64,000 nucleotides of DNA. It comes from Thelonectria olida (Eukaryota; Ascomycota; Sordariomycetes; Hypocreales; Nectriaceae). Within the stretch, counting starts at the first letter, position 1, and each line of letters starts with the position of its first letter. The stretch covers positions 1 through 64,000 of the forward strand of contig JAGPYM010000072.1 in NCBI GenBank assembly GCA_020736575.1, written 5' to 3'. The notes beneath the pieces are model-generated. The model was not told the DNA's origin. It did no database searches and saw only the letters and a program-made list of their open reading frames with translations. Both the position numbers and the translations under genes were made by a program. Positions 32,757 through 46,150 of this stretch are shown piece after piece.

Positions 32757-35700
32757 CTAATATAAGGAGTAAAAAAGGCTAAGAAACTAACTAATAACTT
32801 TAAATAAGGTAAGGAAGGGTTAAAATAAATAGTATTTTAAAAGGTCGCTTTATATTATTTTAAATTAAAAGATACTAATAAACTTTAGTTTAAAAGATAT
32901 ATTATTAGAAAGAGTATTAAATAATTAACTATATAATAAAACATTTAAAAGAATAACTCTTAATTCTTATTATAAAAAGCTTACTTAAATCCTTCCTCTT
33001 ACTAATATTTTAAACAGCTTGGATTCCTTAAAAAGGCCTTTATTTCCTTATGTAACTAGGCAGCTAATTAAATTTATTATACTAGCTGGCTTATTTTAAA
33101 ATAGTAATTTCCTCCAGTTCCATCCTAAATAGAAGTGGCTTAAAGTCCCTATTATATACCTCCCTATAGAAGATAGTCTTGCTTTTAAAACTTATATCTT
33201 TTATATTAGTATTAAGGCATCCTTTATAAATACCTTTATAAGTATATCCAATTATATTAGTCCTTTAGTTTTAATTCCTATTTATATCTCTTTAGTATAC
33301 TATTTTTAATTTATAAATTAGTCTTATTAATCTTATTATTTTTATATTTAAATATTCTTATAAACTTTTACTTTTTTACTAATAAAATTACAGCCTATTA
33401 TAAACTAATTATATTATAAATATTTACTTAAGTATTAAAATTAATTATACTAATAAGTATATATAAAGTATATATATTAGATTATTTAATATATTAAATA
33501 GACCTATTTATAATAATAGGTAATTTAATATAATTAGTAAATTCTTTAGTTATTTTCTTTATAAAATATTTAAAACCTATTTAATTAATTTAATTTTTAT
33601 ATTAGAGAATAATATTATTTATTATATTAATATATCTAGCTCTATTAATAGCTATAATTCCTTTAAATAATAGTATAATCTTATTAGTAGGGGAAGTTAG
33701 TAAGTTAGAAAGAGGTCATTCTTTATAATAATATTAAACTATATATATTAATATTAATAACTTTAGTTTACTTTTTTATAATTACTAAGGGCGTCTTTTA
33801 AGTTATTTAATAAAATGCTTTATATTTAAAATCTAGTAAGCTATTAAGTATATAATCCCTCTTATAAGCTAATACTATTAAATAGTAAAAGGTAGCTTAT
33901 AAGTAAAAACTTAAATACTATTATTTATTAAAAATAATATTTAAATTATAGTATATTTAGGTTAATTTAAATATTCTATTATATTACTAATATATATAAA
34001 TTAATTAATTAGGAAACTTAATCTATTACTAGCTATTAAAGCTAGTATATAAGTCTCTAATATTATTATATATACTAAGTATAAGTCTGCTTATAATTAG
34101 TTTTAACTAAACCTTTTAAATAGTTTTAATACTATTAAATTTAAAATAAAGAAATTCTAAACTTTAAGCTTTTTAAAAATAAGGATTTAAAAAAGCTATT
34201 TATATTATTAAGGTCTTATTTAGTTAGGCCCTTATTATTATATTTAATATTAAAACCTAGTCTTAAAATTATAAAGTAAACTTATCTTTACTAGCTGCTA
34301 CTAGCTATTAATTTTAATAATATAAGGATATATATATTAGTAACTTAATTATAGCTAATCTAATTAGGTTATATAAATATTAGTAAAAGGAGAAAAGATA
34401 GATTATTTACATTTATAGTTATTAGCTTATAATATAATAGGCATTTTAAAATAATTAAAGCTATAAGAAAGACAATTTTTATAAGGGCCTCCCTAAATGC
34501 TAGGCATATTATTATAGTATGCTTAACTCTATTATAAGTCTAGCTATTAAAATATATAAGGGTTGCTTGCTTTCTATTAAAAATAAAGCTAGTCTAGTAA
34601 TTAGAATTATAATTAATAAAGCTAGTAAAAAAGCCTTATTTTAAAGTAATAATTAAATATAATAGAGTTAAAATTAAAAAGTATTTTTTAATAGGTAATA
34701 ACTTCCTTTTTAATTTAAAAGACTCTATCTAATTAGGTATTATAAATAAAGTTTAATAGTTTAAGTAATAAATTTAAATTAACTTATAAAGTATCTTATA
34801 TAATAGTAATAATATTAGAAATACTATATATAATAATAATTAATATAAATATAAGCTAAAAGTTAGTAGCTTATATATTATTATATAAGGACCTTATAAA
34901 GCCCTAGATTTAATTAGTATAATCCTCCTAATCTAACTAGTTAGTAATACTACTAATTATAAAGAAACTTTAGGTATAATATTATAATAGTAATTATTAG
35001 GGAGCTTATTATAAATATTAAGCCTAATTATATAAAAGGGGTTCTAATAGTTCTAATTATCTTTTAAGTAATATTATAAAAGCTAGAGACTATATATTTT
35101 AAAAATAGTCTTATATATAAAAGATTTAGTTATATTATAAGGAGGAAGATATTATTTTCACTTTAAACTTATATTTTAAAAAACAAACTGCTATTTCTCC
35201 TAGCTAGATATAGTTTGCTAGATCTTAAAATATTATAATAATATAGCTTCTAATTAGCTTTATTAATTAGTTTAGGAGTTTTAAATATATATAAGTTAGC
35301 TATATATAAGTCTAGTAAGTTAGTAAAGATTAATTAATAAGAGAGGTAAAATATAATAATAAAATAGCTTAACTACTAATAAGAGCTTTATAAAGAAAAG
35401 GAAAAGTGAAATTAATAAAAGGGAAAGGAAAAAATAAAAAAAAGAAAATATATAAATAAATAATAGTTAGTATAATAGCTATTTATAAGTGTAAATATTT
35501 ACTATTATACTATTTAAGTATTTTTATACCTTAGGCCTACCTATTAGAGTCCTTAGGCTTAAGTGTTTTTCTTTATTATATTCCTTATTTTTCTCTTTTA
35601 AACTTTATTAACCTTTATTAATAATATCTTTCTAAAAGAAAGTTAAAAATGCTAATATTATAAAGAACTTTAAAGTCTTCTAATTAGCTATATTATTTAT

Positions 35701-38700
35701 AAAATAAAAGGATCTTCCTAATATCTAACTAATTATAACTATTCCCCTTATATTAGTAACTTTACTAGAAAGAAATTACTAGCTTAAAATAGGTATAATA
35801 AGGTATTTTTTATACTAGTTAATAAGAGAGGGGCTTAATTAAAATTAGTAAGTAATACTTACTATTAATAAATAATAAGAAACTAATTAGTTAGTATTAT
35901 AAGTTTTTAAATCTTAACTATTTAGATTTATAGCTTCTTACTTTTAATTATATTAGCTATCTTTTATATATTAAATTAGTATTCTAATTATCTAATTTAA
36001 TTATTAAAAAGGCAATAGTATAAACTTCTTTTAATAAATTATATTTTATAAAATAAGGTTCTATTTAATAGTATTTATTATTTTAATCTAGTAACTCTCC
36101 GCCTATATATATTATAGCTAAATATACCTATTTAGCTAGCTACTTTTTTTTTATATTATAAGCCGGCCTAAATATTTAAAAGTATTAATTATTATATTTA
36201 TTAGCTAATCTAACCCTATTATTTATTCTAATATTTATAATTATATATATAACTATTACTTTAGCTTATAAATATATCCTTTTTCTATTTATAACTTGCT
36301 ATTTACTCCTAAGTATATAAATAGAAAGTATATAAACTTATTTAATATAGACTACTTAATATAATTAGGTTATTTTCTAAGGGTATTAATAACTAGCCCT
36401 AGAGAATAAGGCCTATAAGAAAGACTAATAGCTAGGGTTAGCTCTATTAGTAATATTATTTTAAAGAATTGCCTCCTTATAATATATTAAATTCTTAATC
36501 TGCGCCCTATATTATAAATAACCTTCCTTTATTTAATAGTAACTAACATTTAAAATAGGCTAATATTAAAAGGGCTATTAAAGTTAGGAGAAAGTTAGTA
36601 ATAATAGTTAGAGTTAAAAGTAAATAGTATATTTAAAATAAAATAAAAGACTATTTAAACTAAATTATAGTAAATTAGTTTAATATAGAATAATAATTTA
36701 ATTTCTATATTAATTTTTAATAAGGCTAATTAATTATATTTAATAGAAACTTATTAAATATTTTTAATATTAATATATTATTTAATTATTATTATTTTTA
36801 TATTATATATTATATTTTATAATAAATCCTCCTTTTTATTACTCCTTTTTAATTAACTATAACTTATATATTAAAATAAATTACTACTTTTATATCTTTC
36901 TAATTATTTTTATTAATACTTTTATATATTACTCTTACTTTAGGGCTAATATAAAGTAAATGCACTTTAAGCTTACTACTATTAATTACTTTTCCTTTAA
37001 TTAGATTATTATTTTATAATTAATAGGCTTAAACTCTACTTTAATTAAGTTTCTCCTGCCTCCCTAGTATTTTTATTAATAGTATAAACTTAATTATATT
37101 ATTATAAATACTATAAATACTTACTATTAATTAATTTAGTTCTATTTACTATTTTTATTATTTTTAATAAACTTTTTTAAGTATTTCCTATAAACTTAAT
37201 AAGGGTATTTAATTCTATTAGGGTTTATAATTTATACTTTAGCTAGTTATTATTATTAGTTTATAGTTCTTAACTAATATTTCCCTATTATAATTACTAA
37301 TTTATAAGCTGCCCTTATTTAAGGATTCTAGCAATTCTAAAGGGCTAGTCTATTATAAGGTAATTTAGCTTTAATTAATAAGTCTATTAACCTTTTAATA
37401 TTATATTTAAAAATAAGGTTACTAACTTATAGGGTATTATTTATATTTTATATATATTAGATTTATTAGTCATTTTTTAAGTCTCTTTTAAGTCTTTTTA
37501 CCTTATATTTAGTAATATTAATATTAGCATTTTAGCATTTTAGGATTTAAATTCTTACTTTAAGAAGTTAATTATATATAAATATATTATTCTAATTAAT
37601 TAACCTTTAGGTTAGAATATTAACTTTAAGTGGAAGGATGGGCTCCTATTTATATATAAGGAAAAACAGGCTATAGCTATAAGAGGCTTGTACTAAAGCT
37701 CAATTAGCTAGAAGAGCTTTTTCTAGCTTAATAACCCACTTATTACCTAACCTATTTAAGTATTTATAGAAAAACCCTATTAGGGTCTTATAGCTAGCTT
37801 TAATAAGTCTATTAGCTAATAGATAATATATTAAAATAAATATAATAGTAACTCTTATAGCTTTAAGTATTTAAATAATTTTAATTATATTCTCCTTTCT
37901 ATTATTAAAAATTACTAAAAGAATAATACTATACTAATAAATAATAAATAGAATAAAACTCTTTATATTAGCTATTATAAGAGTTATTATAGCTCTAGCT
38001 TTAATATAGCTAGTTAAATTATTTATATTTTAAATAGATATCTCTTATTTTAATTAAGTAGTAAGTATTAAGTATTTAAGTAAATTCTTATTATAAATAT
38101 ATAGGTAGAATATAAAGTGCTAATTAAATAATTTTAAAAGGTAAAGATTTAATAGACTTTATAAGCTAATACTACTTTCTAAATATTAAACTATATACCT
38201 ACCTAATAATAATACTAAATAAGCAAGTTATAAGTAACCTCTCTCCCTTATATCTATTATTAATATAAACTTAATAAACTAATATCTTTTTAATTTAAGT
38301 TATTAATAACTAATTATAGTTTTATAAATAAGCTTATAGGCTTTTTTTAAAGTTTCTAATTATATATAAAGAACTTAAATGCCTTTTTTTAAATTAGGTA
38401 TATTCTTTCTATTTATATTAGTTAGTTTTTAAAAAGTAATAAGATATTAAGCAATTTAATAGAATATTTAGAAAATTCTAGTAAAAGGTAGTCTTCTTAA
38501 AAGGAGATCTCTAATAATAGTTAGATTTAATTAAAAGTTAATAAAGTTATTAATATTACTTTTAGTATTTTAATTAAATTAATTAGATTAACTAGTAACC
38601 TCTTTTTTAAAAGGGCATCTATTATAATATTCTTCTTTTTAAAATATAATAAACTTTAAAGTTAAATAGTATAATATAACTAAACTAATAAATAATTAAA

Positions 38701-41700
38701 GCTAGAAATATTATTTACTTTCCCTTTTAATTAATAAATAAGCACTTATAAGTCTATTTTAAAAATAAACTAGGTATTATAAATAATTCCATATAGCTAT
38801 TAAAAATAAATAAAACTGCTTAGCATTCTCACTTTATAGGGTTATAATTTTATTTAATATTATTTTAAAAACTAGATTTATATCTAATTAGATAATAATC
38901 TCTATTAATATATTATATAAAATGCATTCTATTTAATATTACTAGTATCTATTATAATAATAATAGGTCTATAGTATTAGATATATTAAATAAAGTAAGT
39001 ACTAGTAGAATAGTAAGTTATAACTTTAAAATATCTATTATAAGTTACTAAGGTTCCTTTATAACTATTAGGCATTTTTTTTAAAAGATTAAATAGAGGC
39101 TTTACTATTATATAAAGTCTTTAATTTATTATTAGTAATAGGTAACTATATTAAAAAGGCTTTAAGTTTTTTAAGTAAGTATATTAAAACCTATTTTATA
39201 ATTTTAATAATCTTTTCTTATTTTAGTTTTCTACTTAAAGTTTTATAAATATAGCTAATAATAATAGTTATTATTTATAAAATTTAAACTTTATTTTAAA
39301 ATAGTATATTTAAATAATTTAATATTAAAAGCACTTTATTAATATTAATTAAATACTTAAGAATAAATTAATAAACCTAGGTATAACCTTATTCCTTTAT
39401 ATTTAATTATAAGTCTTTAATTATAATATTATTAAAAAAGGGTTAATAAATATATAAATAAGATTAAATAGAATTAGGTAATAATTTAAATAAATTATAC
39501 TATTAAATTAGTAGCTCTTTAAGGTAATATATATATATATAAAAGGCAATTAGTATATTAAATATAGTTAAGTTTTAGCTTTTCTTATCTAGTAGAATTA
39601 ATTATATTTAGAAAAGAAGTTAAATAAGGAGAGGATTTTATATATTTTAAAGTCTTTAAAGAACTCTTTAGCTCCTATAGGGCTTAAGGTATTATAAAGG
39701 GTATACCTATTATAGTATATAGCAATTAATTAATTTATAGCTTCTATCCTTCTTTTAAATAAGGAACTAAGGATTCCTATATACTATATATCCTTCTTTA
39801 AAATCCTTCTTTTTATATATATTTTAAGTAGGTTAATAGCTAGTCTTTTAGCTCCCTTTAGAATAGGAATACTACCTACTTACTAAGCTTTATATTTAAT
39901 AACTTAATAACTTGTAGGGGTGTAATAATAGGGTTAACTAATTTATAATACTTAAATTCCTATACTAAATGGCTTCTTAGTTAAATAATATTTAATAAAA
40001 AATATTAATTTCTTTTAGGTTAATATATTAGAGATTTAATTAGTTAAACTTAAAGTCTTTTAATATTAAAATAAGATTCTAGTTCTAATTTAGAGAATTT
40101 TAATATAATATAATTAGTATAATTTAAGTTCTTATCTAATAGGTATATAATTTTATTCTATTTCTTCTCTTTCTAATAAGATCTCCCTTAGGAATAGTTC
40201 TATTAAATAGAATATTATTAAATAGGTAAACTTTTAGTTCTTTCTTTTTATATATAATATTAATTTAATAACCTTCTAGCCTAGCTAAGGGCTATATAAA
40301 GAAATTGCAGTTTATCTTAGCCTTTTAAAGTGTATTAAAATATTTTTAATAATATAATTAGTAATAGCTAAGAGATATTTATAACTCCTTCTTTTAGAAT
40401 CTATCTAATTAAATAAATATCCTCTTATAATAGTATATTATTATATTAGTTCTAATTATAAGTAGAGAAAATATTAATATTATAAGAAGTTATTTTATAT
40501 ACTTAAAAATATTAGCCTATTTTTAAAAGCTTCTAATAAATATTACTTATAATAGGGGTAATAATATATATATTACCTAATTAATACTAAAGTAATATTA
40601 TATTATTTTAGATAAATAATTAAATAAAACTCTTACTAATCTAATAAATAGTATACTTAAAATAAAGCTAATTAAAACTCTCCCTAATAGTATAATATAT
40701 ATCTCTATTTAATTTAAATATTACTAATAAAAAGCTTAACTATTACTTTACCTAATATATTAATATAATTATTAGAATATAATATTATACTTATAATACC
40801 CTTTTTATAAGGAATGCTATATATAATTAAAAGGTCTATTAAAATAATATTTCCTTTAGACTAATATTAATTATAGCTTCTAGTACTAGTCCCTTAGGAT
40901 TATTAAGTTAAATTTAGACTTTTAAAAGGTCTTAATATTATAATATAGTTTTCTTTTAATTGAAATAAATTATTAAATTAAATAATATTAATAGTTAATT
41001 ATATAAGTTTAGTTATATTATATAAGCATACTTTTAATAAATTAAATAGAATATTAAGAAACTTTAATATAATTCTAAATTTAAATATATTATTTTAACT
41101 ATTATTTTAATATATATTAGAATTATTAAGTAAAATAGTATTATATAATCCTACTAATTTAAAAAGATTATTAAAATAGTTACTTATAATCTTCTAGAAT
41201 ATTTATAAGTATTATATTTAATCTAGGTTTATAAGTTTTTAATTAACTAATAAACTAATTAGTTTATACTTAATATAATTTATCTTTTAACTCCTTTTAT
41301 AATATCTCTTATACTTATAATAATAGTCTATTTAAAATTAGATTAAAATAATATAAATCCTTTAAATAATATTAAACTTCTTTTATAAAAACTCCCTAAT
41401 AAGTTAGTAAATAAGTTATTAGTAATTCTTTATAAAAGTGCTTTATTATTATCTCTTTTTAAGTTTATAAAATATTCTTTATTTATATTAATATTACTTT
41501 TATTATATTATAATTCTTATATTTAATAGTATTAACTTAATTAGTAAGGTATAAATAATAGAATTAAATAGGAATTAGCTTTAGTAGGCTTATTAATAAA
41601 AATAATATTAGTTTTAAATAGTAAGGTACTAGTATTATATAGTAATAGTCCCTTTATTATTTAACCTAATTATAAGTAATAATCTAAATAGGGAAGTTAG

Positions 41701-44700
41701 ATTATACTTAAGAACTTATTAATATTAGCAATTTCTTCTTTTATAGGGTTTAAAACTAAGCTACTAGGCCTGCTTTTATATAACTAATAATTATTATAGC
41801 TAGAAGTAAATAAGAAAGCATTTAATATAAAAGATTAATAGTTATTAAATAGAAGTACTAGTTTAAATAAACTTTTAAATTAAAGCTAGGGAAGTGCAAT
41901 TTTTTAATTTCTATATTATACTACTCTAGCAGACTAATTATAATTAGTATACTTATTAATTCTATTATTTTAAAGCATTTATAATTTCTACTAATATATT
42001 ATTATAATTATAATAGTAGTATAATCTATTATAAAATGTTTAATATTAATACTAAAAGGGTTATTATTAAACTAATTAATTATTTCCTATTATTAGATTT
42101 ATAGAAAAAAGTTAAGTTTTTAAGTAACTATTTTAGTAATATGCCTTTTATATTACTTGCATTTTATTAGTTTTAAGTAATATTAATACTTAATTACTTA
42201 AACTTCTTTTTAAAACTTTTATAATAGAGGTATTATTTTTAATAATTATCTTTTCTTTTTTAAGTTTTATTTAAGGTATTAAATTAATAAATTAATTAAT
42301 ATAAAGTAGTATTAGCCTTTTTTAAAGTTAGCTCTAGGAGCTTAAAAGACTTAAATAACTAGACTTTAAGTTAGATTTAATAATTAATAAAATTATATAA
42401 CTAGATATAGACCTTTTATACCTTATAATACTAATATTATTAGATCTTATTAAGTTTCTTATAAATTTAGTCTTAAATGCCTACTAGTATAGTATAAAAA
42501 TCGCTTTTATATTAAGTATTAATCTTTCTAACTAATTAGATTAACTTTCTTATAAATATACTAATATTTAATAAGAAATAAATAATATAAAGTAATTATT
42601 ATTTTAAAAGCATTTAATATTAAAAATATAACTAATTATTATATAAGTTAAGTTATTTTTTATTTTAATATATAAATATATACTTAAGGTTCTTTTAAGC
42701 TTTATTTTAAATGCAGTTCTTTATAGCTTATTAAATATAATTAAATATTTTAATATAATATACTATTTAATATAATTAACTTATATAGCTTTTTTAATAG
42801 CTCTATTATCTATATAATAATTATACTATTATAAGAATTATATAATATTATAACTATTAAACTTCTTATTAAACTTTATAGCTAATAGTATAAATTTAAA
42901 CTATATATTAGCTATCTATTTAAAAAGCTTAATAATATTATTAAATATTTTAACTTTACTTATTTAAAAGGTTCCCTAATCTCTTTAAACTAGAGGGGTA
43001 AAAAAGAAAATAAACCTAGTATTATAATAGGTTAATTGATGTAATAGTAGCACCCTAATTATTACTACTTAATATAAGTTTAAAAAGGTATAAGTAGAGT
43101 TTATATTCCTATTAAAGAAGAAAAGGGGTTTATATAAGTATAAAAGGAGGTAATAATAATAATATATAGCTTTTAGTAATATATAATATAGGACTTCATC
43201 CTTTTAATTTTAATTTCTAATATAAATAATACTTTAATACTTTTATTATTATTTTAAATTCTACCCTCCTTATATATCTTTAATAAGATATATTCTAATA
43301 GTAAATATTATAATAACTCTATTAAATATAAAAACCTAAAAAACTATAATAATAAGAATTATAATTAATATTAAGATTTCTTTAAAAAGGACTAATTAAT
43401 TAGCTTTACTAACTTTTTTAAATATAAGTAGCTATTCTATTTTTAGCTTAAAATAGCTTTTTTTAGTTTTAAAGCTAAAATTGTAAAATTACTATTTTTA
43501 AATTTAGTATAATTAAGACTTTTAAAGTGAAATCTATTAGCTAGAAGCTTTAATTATTTTAAAACTTGCTTAAAATCTTATATAGGGTTGCTATAATCTT
43601 ATTCTTACTTATTAATTAAAAATATAAAAGTTCAAGTTTTATTATAATTATAACTAATAGATATTATTATAAAAAGCGGATTACTAGATAGTAATAGTAT
43701 TAAAATAATAGGTAGATTTCTAATTTATAACCCTTAATTAACTAATAAAATAATTAAATTATTAACTCTAATTATTAAAATCTTTAAGCTAAAAGAATTT
43801 TAAATATATTACTATTTGCATTTTTCTTTTATTTTCACTTTATTATTTATATTTTTAAAATATTTTACTTTTATCTCTTACCTTTCTTCTTTTACTATAT
43901 AAGTTCTTATAATAATATAAAAGTATAGGTAAAATAGTTAATTAAATATACCTAATTATATAAATTTAATTAAAAGGTATTAATTATTAGTTATTAAGTA
44001 TAACTTATTAACTATATAACTAGTCTTTTTACCTTACCTCCCTAGTATAATCTCTAATAATATAAAAAATAAGGGAAGCTAAAAAACTAACTAATAACCC
44101 TAAATAAGGTAAGAAAGGGTTAAAATAAATAATATTTTAAAGGGTTATTTTATATTATTTTAAATTAAAAGATACTAATAAACCTTAGTTTAAAAAATAT
44201 ATTATTAGAAAGAGTATTAAATAATTAATTATATAATAAAATAGTTCGGCTAACTTCCCTATTAAGGAATTTAAAATTGTCTTCCTGCACGTCCGGTCTT
44301 TTGACCAGGATGTAGCAGCCTAAAAGGACCAGGTTGATCCTTTACGTCACCCTTAGTAGTATATCTGCATTAGCCAATGCAGGGATATTAAGGAGTTATA
44401 ACTGCTTGAGATGCTTTCTGAGCTCTCTAGTTAGATAAATGTGCTCGAGGAAATCTATATAACCTAACAGATATCGAACTGCTGCATCGATATTATCTTC
44501 TTAGATTGTGGTTCATTCGATCGGCAGGAAGTTAGCTATATTAGGTTATATGTTATATAATTGGTTGAGTTATGCGGACTAGGGTCTAAAGGAGTAGTAC
44601 TTTTATATTAGAGGCCTGGAATAAGGTTCTTTAAGTAAGGTTTACTTGATAAGGATTTTTACTTAAAGGCTAATTGTAAACCCTATAGAAAAGCTTATTA

Positions 44701-45001
44701 TAATAGATGCAAGGCCGGGTTTTGCCTGTATTGACCTTTATTATGTGCTAGTACTAGGCTTATTTTAACAAATAATAATAAAATAGTTAAAAGAATAACT
44801 CTTAATTCTTACTATAAAAAGCTTATTTAAATCCTTAATCTTACTAATATTTTAAATAGTTTAGATTCCTTAAAAAGGCTTTTATTTCCTTATATAGCCG
44901 GGCAGCTAATTAAATTTACTATACTAGCCAGTTTGTCCTAAAATAGTAATTTCCTCTAGTTCCATTCTAAATAGAGGTGGCCTAAAGTCCCTATTATAAT
45001 A
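32757..45001 (-). mobile_element. LTR retroelement copy 2, minus strand, RIP-degraded
   Basis: LTRs in the same orientation lie at about 32757-33166 and about 44066-45001; the second is interrupted by a 530-base insertion at 44245-44774. Both carry the same landmarks in reverse, such as ctaaagtccctatt at one edge and aataaccctaaataaggtaa near the other. The internal region is about 10.9 kb, longer than typical Gypsy or Copia elements, so further nested insertions are likely. Its right 1.5 kb pairs as an inverted repeat with copy 1. No reverse transcriptase motif could be read. Confidence 0.55.
44245..44774 (-). repeat. Family B copy 3: young insertion in an LTR
   Basis: This segment has clearly higher GC than the surrounding LTR (for example cacgtccggtcttttgacca) and is bounded by the direct repeat ataataaaatag at 44233-44244 and 44775-44786, which looks like a target-site duplication. 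The LTR sequence continues across it when it is removed. It is homologous to 7550-8110. The minus strand contains an open-looking frame with several stops that lie at former TGG or CAA positions. The mechanism of mobility is unknown. Confidence 0.65.
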
Positions 45002-45002
45002 G

Positions 45003-45250
45003 GAAGGCAATTTTAAATTTAGAGGAAAAATTTAAAAATAAAAGTAAGTTAAATGGGCAAGTAAACGCAAGGGTTAAAAAGTGGGGGGGGGGGGGGGGGG
45101 GGGGGGGGGCTAAAAGGGTTAAGTAAAAAAGAAAGTTTAAAAATAAATTAAATAGGTTTAAAAGTACTTAAGCTAATAGAAATAAATAAAGCAACTAAAT
45201 AGAAAAATATATAAAAAAGTTAATATAATAATAAAAATTATTAATTATAA
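45003..45250 (+). repeat. Family B tail fragment with 27-base G tract
   Basis: The reverse complement of about 7200-7400 and similar to 30060-30250. It contains a run of 27 G at 45083-45109 inside otherwise A+T-rich sequence. Confidence 0.55.
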
Positions 45251-45689
45251 AGCTAATAAGGTATATAATTCTAAATTAAAAGGCATATTAAAATATATAA
45301 TAATTTAATATATTTTTTAAATTTTCCACTTTTAACTAATTATTAAAATAAAAAGAAATATATTTATTTAAGTATTTTAAATACTATTAAATAGAGAAAT
45401 ACTAGAGTTTTTATTTAATATATATATATTTTACTTAAGGCTAATAGGACCCAATTTATTATATATAAAAAATAAAAGTTTTTCTCTTTTTATTTAACCT
45501 AATCTTATTATTAATATTTATAATAAATAATTAACTAATTAAAACCTTTTTTATATTTTTATAACTATTTTAATTTACTAATTTTAAATATTTAATTAGA
45601 ATTTAAACATTTTTATATTTTACTTTTCTAATTACTTTTAAAACTTTTAACCTTTATTTTCTACTATAGCTCTAGCCTTTTTAAAATAT

Positions 45690-45965
45690 ATATAAAAGTT
45701 TAAAATATTATATTAATATTATTTATTATAATAAGCCTAGTACTAGCATATAATAAAAGTTAATAAAAGTAAAACTTAGCCTTATATTTATTATAATACG
45801 CTTTTTTATAGGGTTTACAATTGGCTTTAAAATAAAAATCCTTATTAAGTAAACTTTACTTAAAAAACCTTATCTTAGGCCTTTAATATAAAAGCACTAC
45901 TCCTTTAAACCCTAGTCCATATAATTTAACTAATTAAAAATATTATATTATAAAAGCTTAAAATA
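45690..45965 (+). repeat. Family B head fragment, partly RIP-degraded
   Basis: It contains gcctagtactagcatataat and later cctttaatataaaagcacta, matching the head of copies 2, 3 and 6. It ends near 45965, soon after the position of the TATA-like box. Confidence 0.55.
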
Positions 45966-46150
45966 AGTTAAATTATATTAAAAAAGCTTTATTACTAGCT
46001 TGCAATTTAAATAAATAAGTAAAAAAGAGTATATTAAAATCTTTAACTAATAATTATATGTACTTACTTAGTATAATATACCTAGTAATAGTATAATATT
46101 AATAGCAGCTATTAATAAAAATATATATATATTTTTAACTAGTACTAATA

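Larger units (their letters stand above)
28985..46150. repeat. 17-kb A+T-rich block: RIP-degraded transposon nest
   Basis: Continuous extremely A+T-rich DNA with no open frame of note. Internal comparison by eye shows that it is made of retroelement copies and a second repeat family, given as separate entries. Substitutions between copies are nearly all C/T or G/A, as RIP produces. A few patches (about 44245-44770) keep normal composition and must be younger or have escaped. Parts I could not assign: 28985-29394, 30261-30720 and 45251-45690. Confidence 0.85.

Noticed and set aside
28985..46150. CRISPR-like or satellite array in the A+T block
   Set aside because: Repeats are long, few and irregularly spaced; they are transposon copies, and the genome is eukaryotic.
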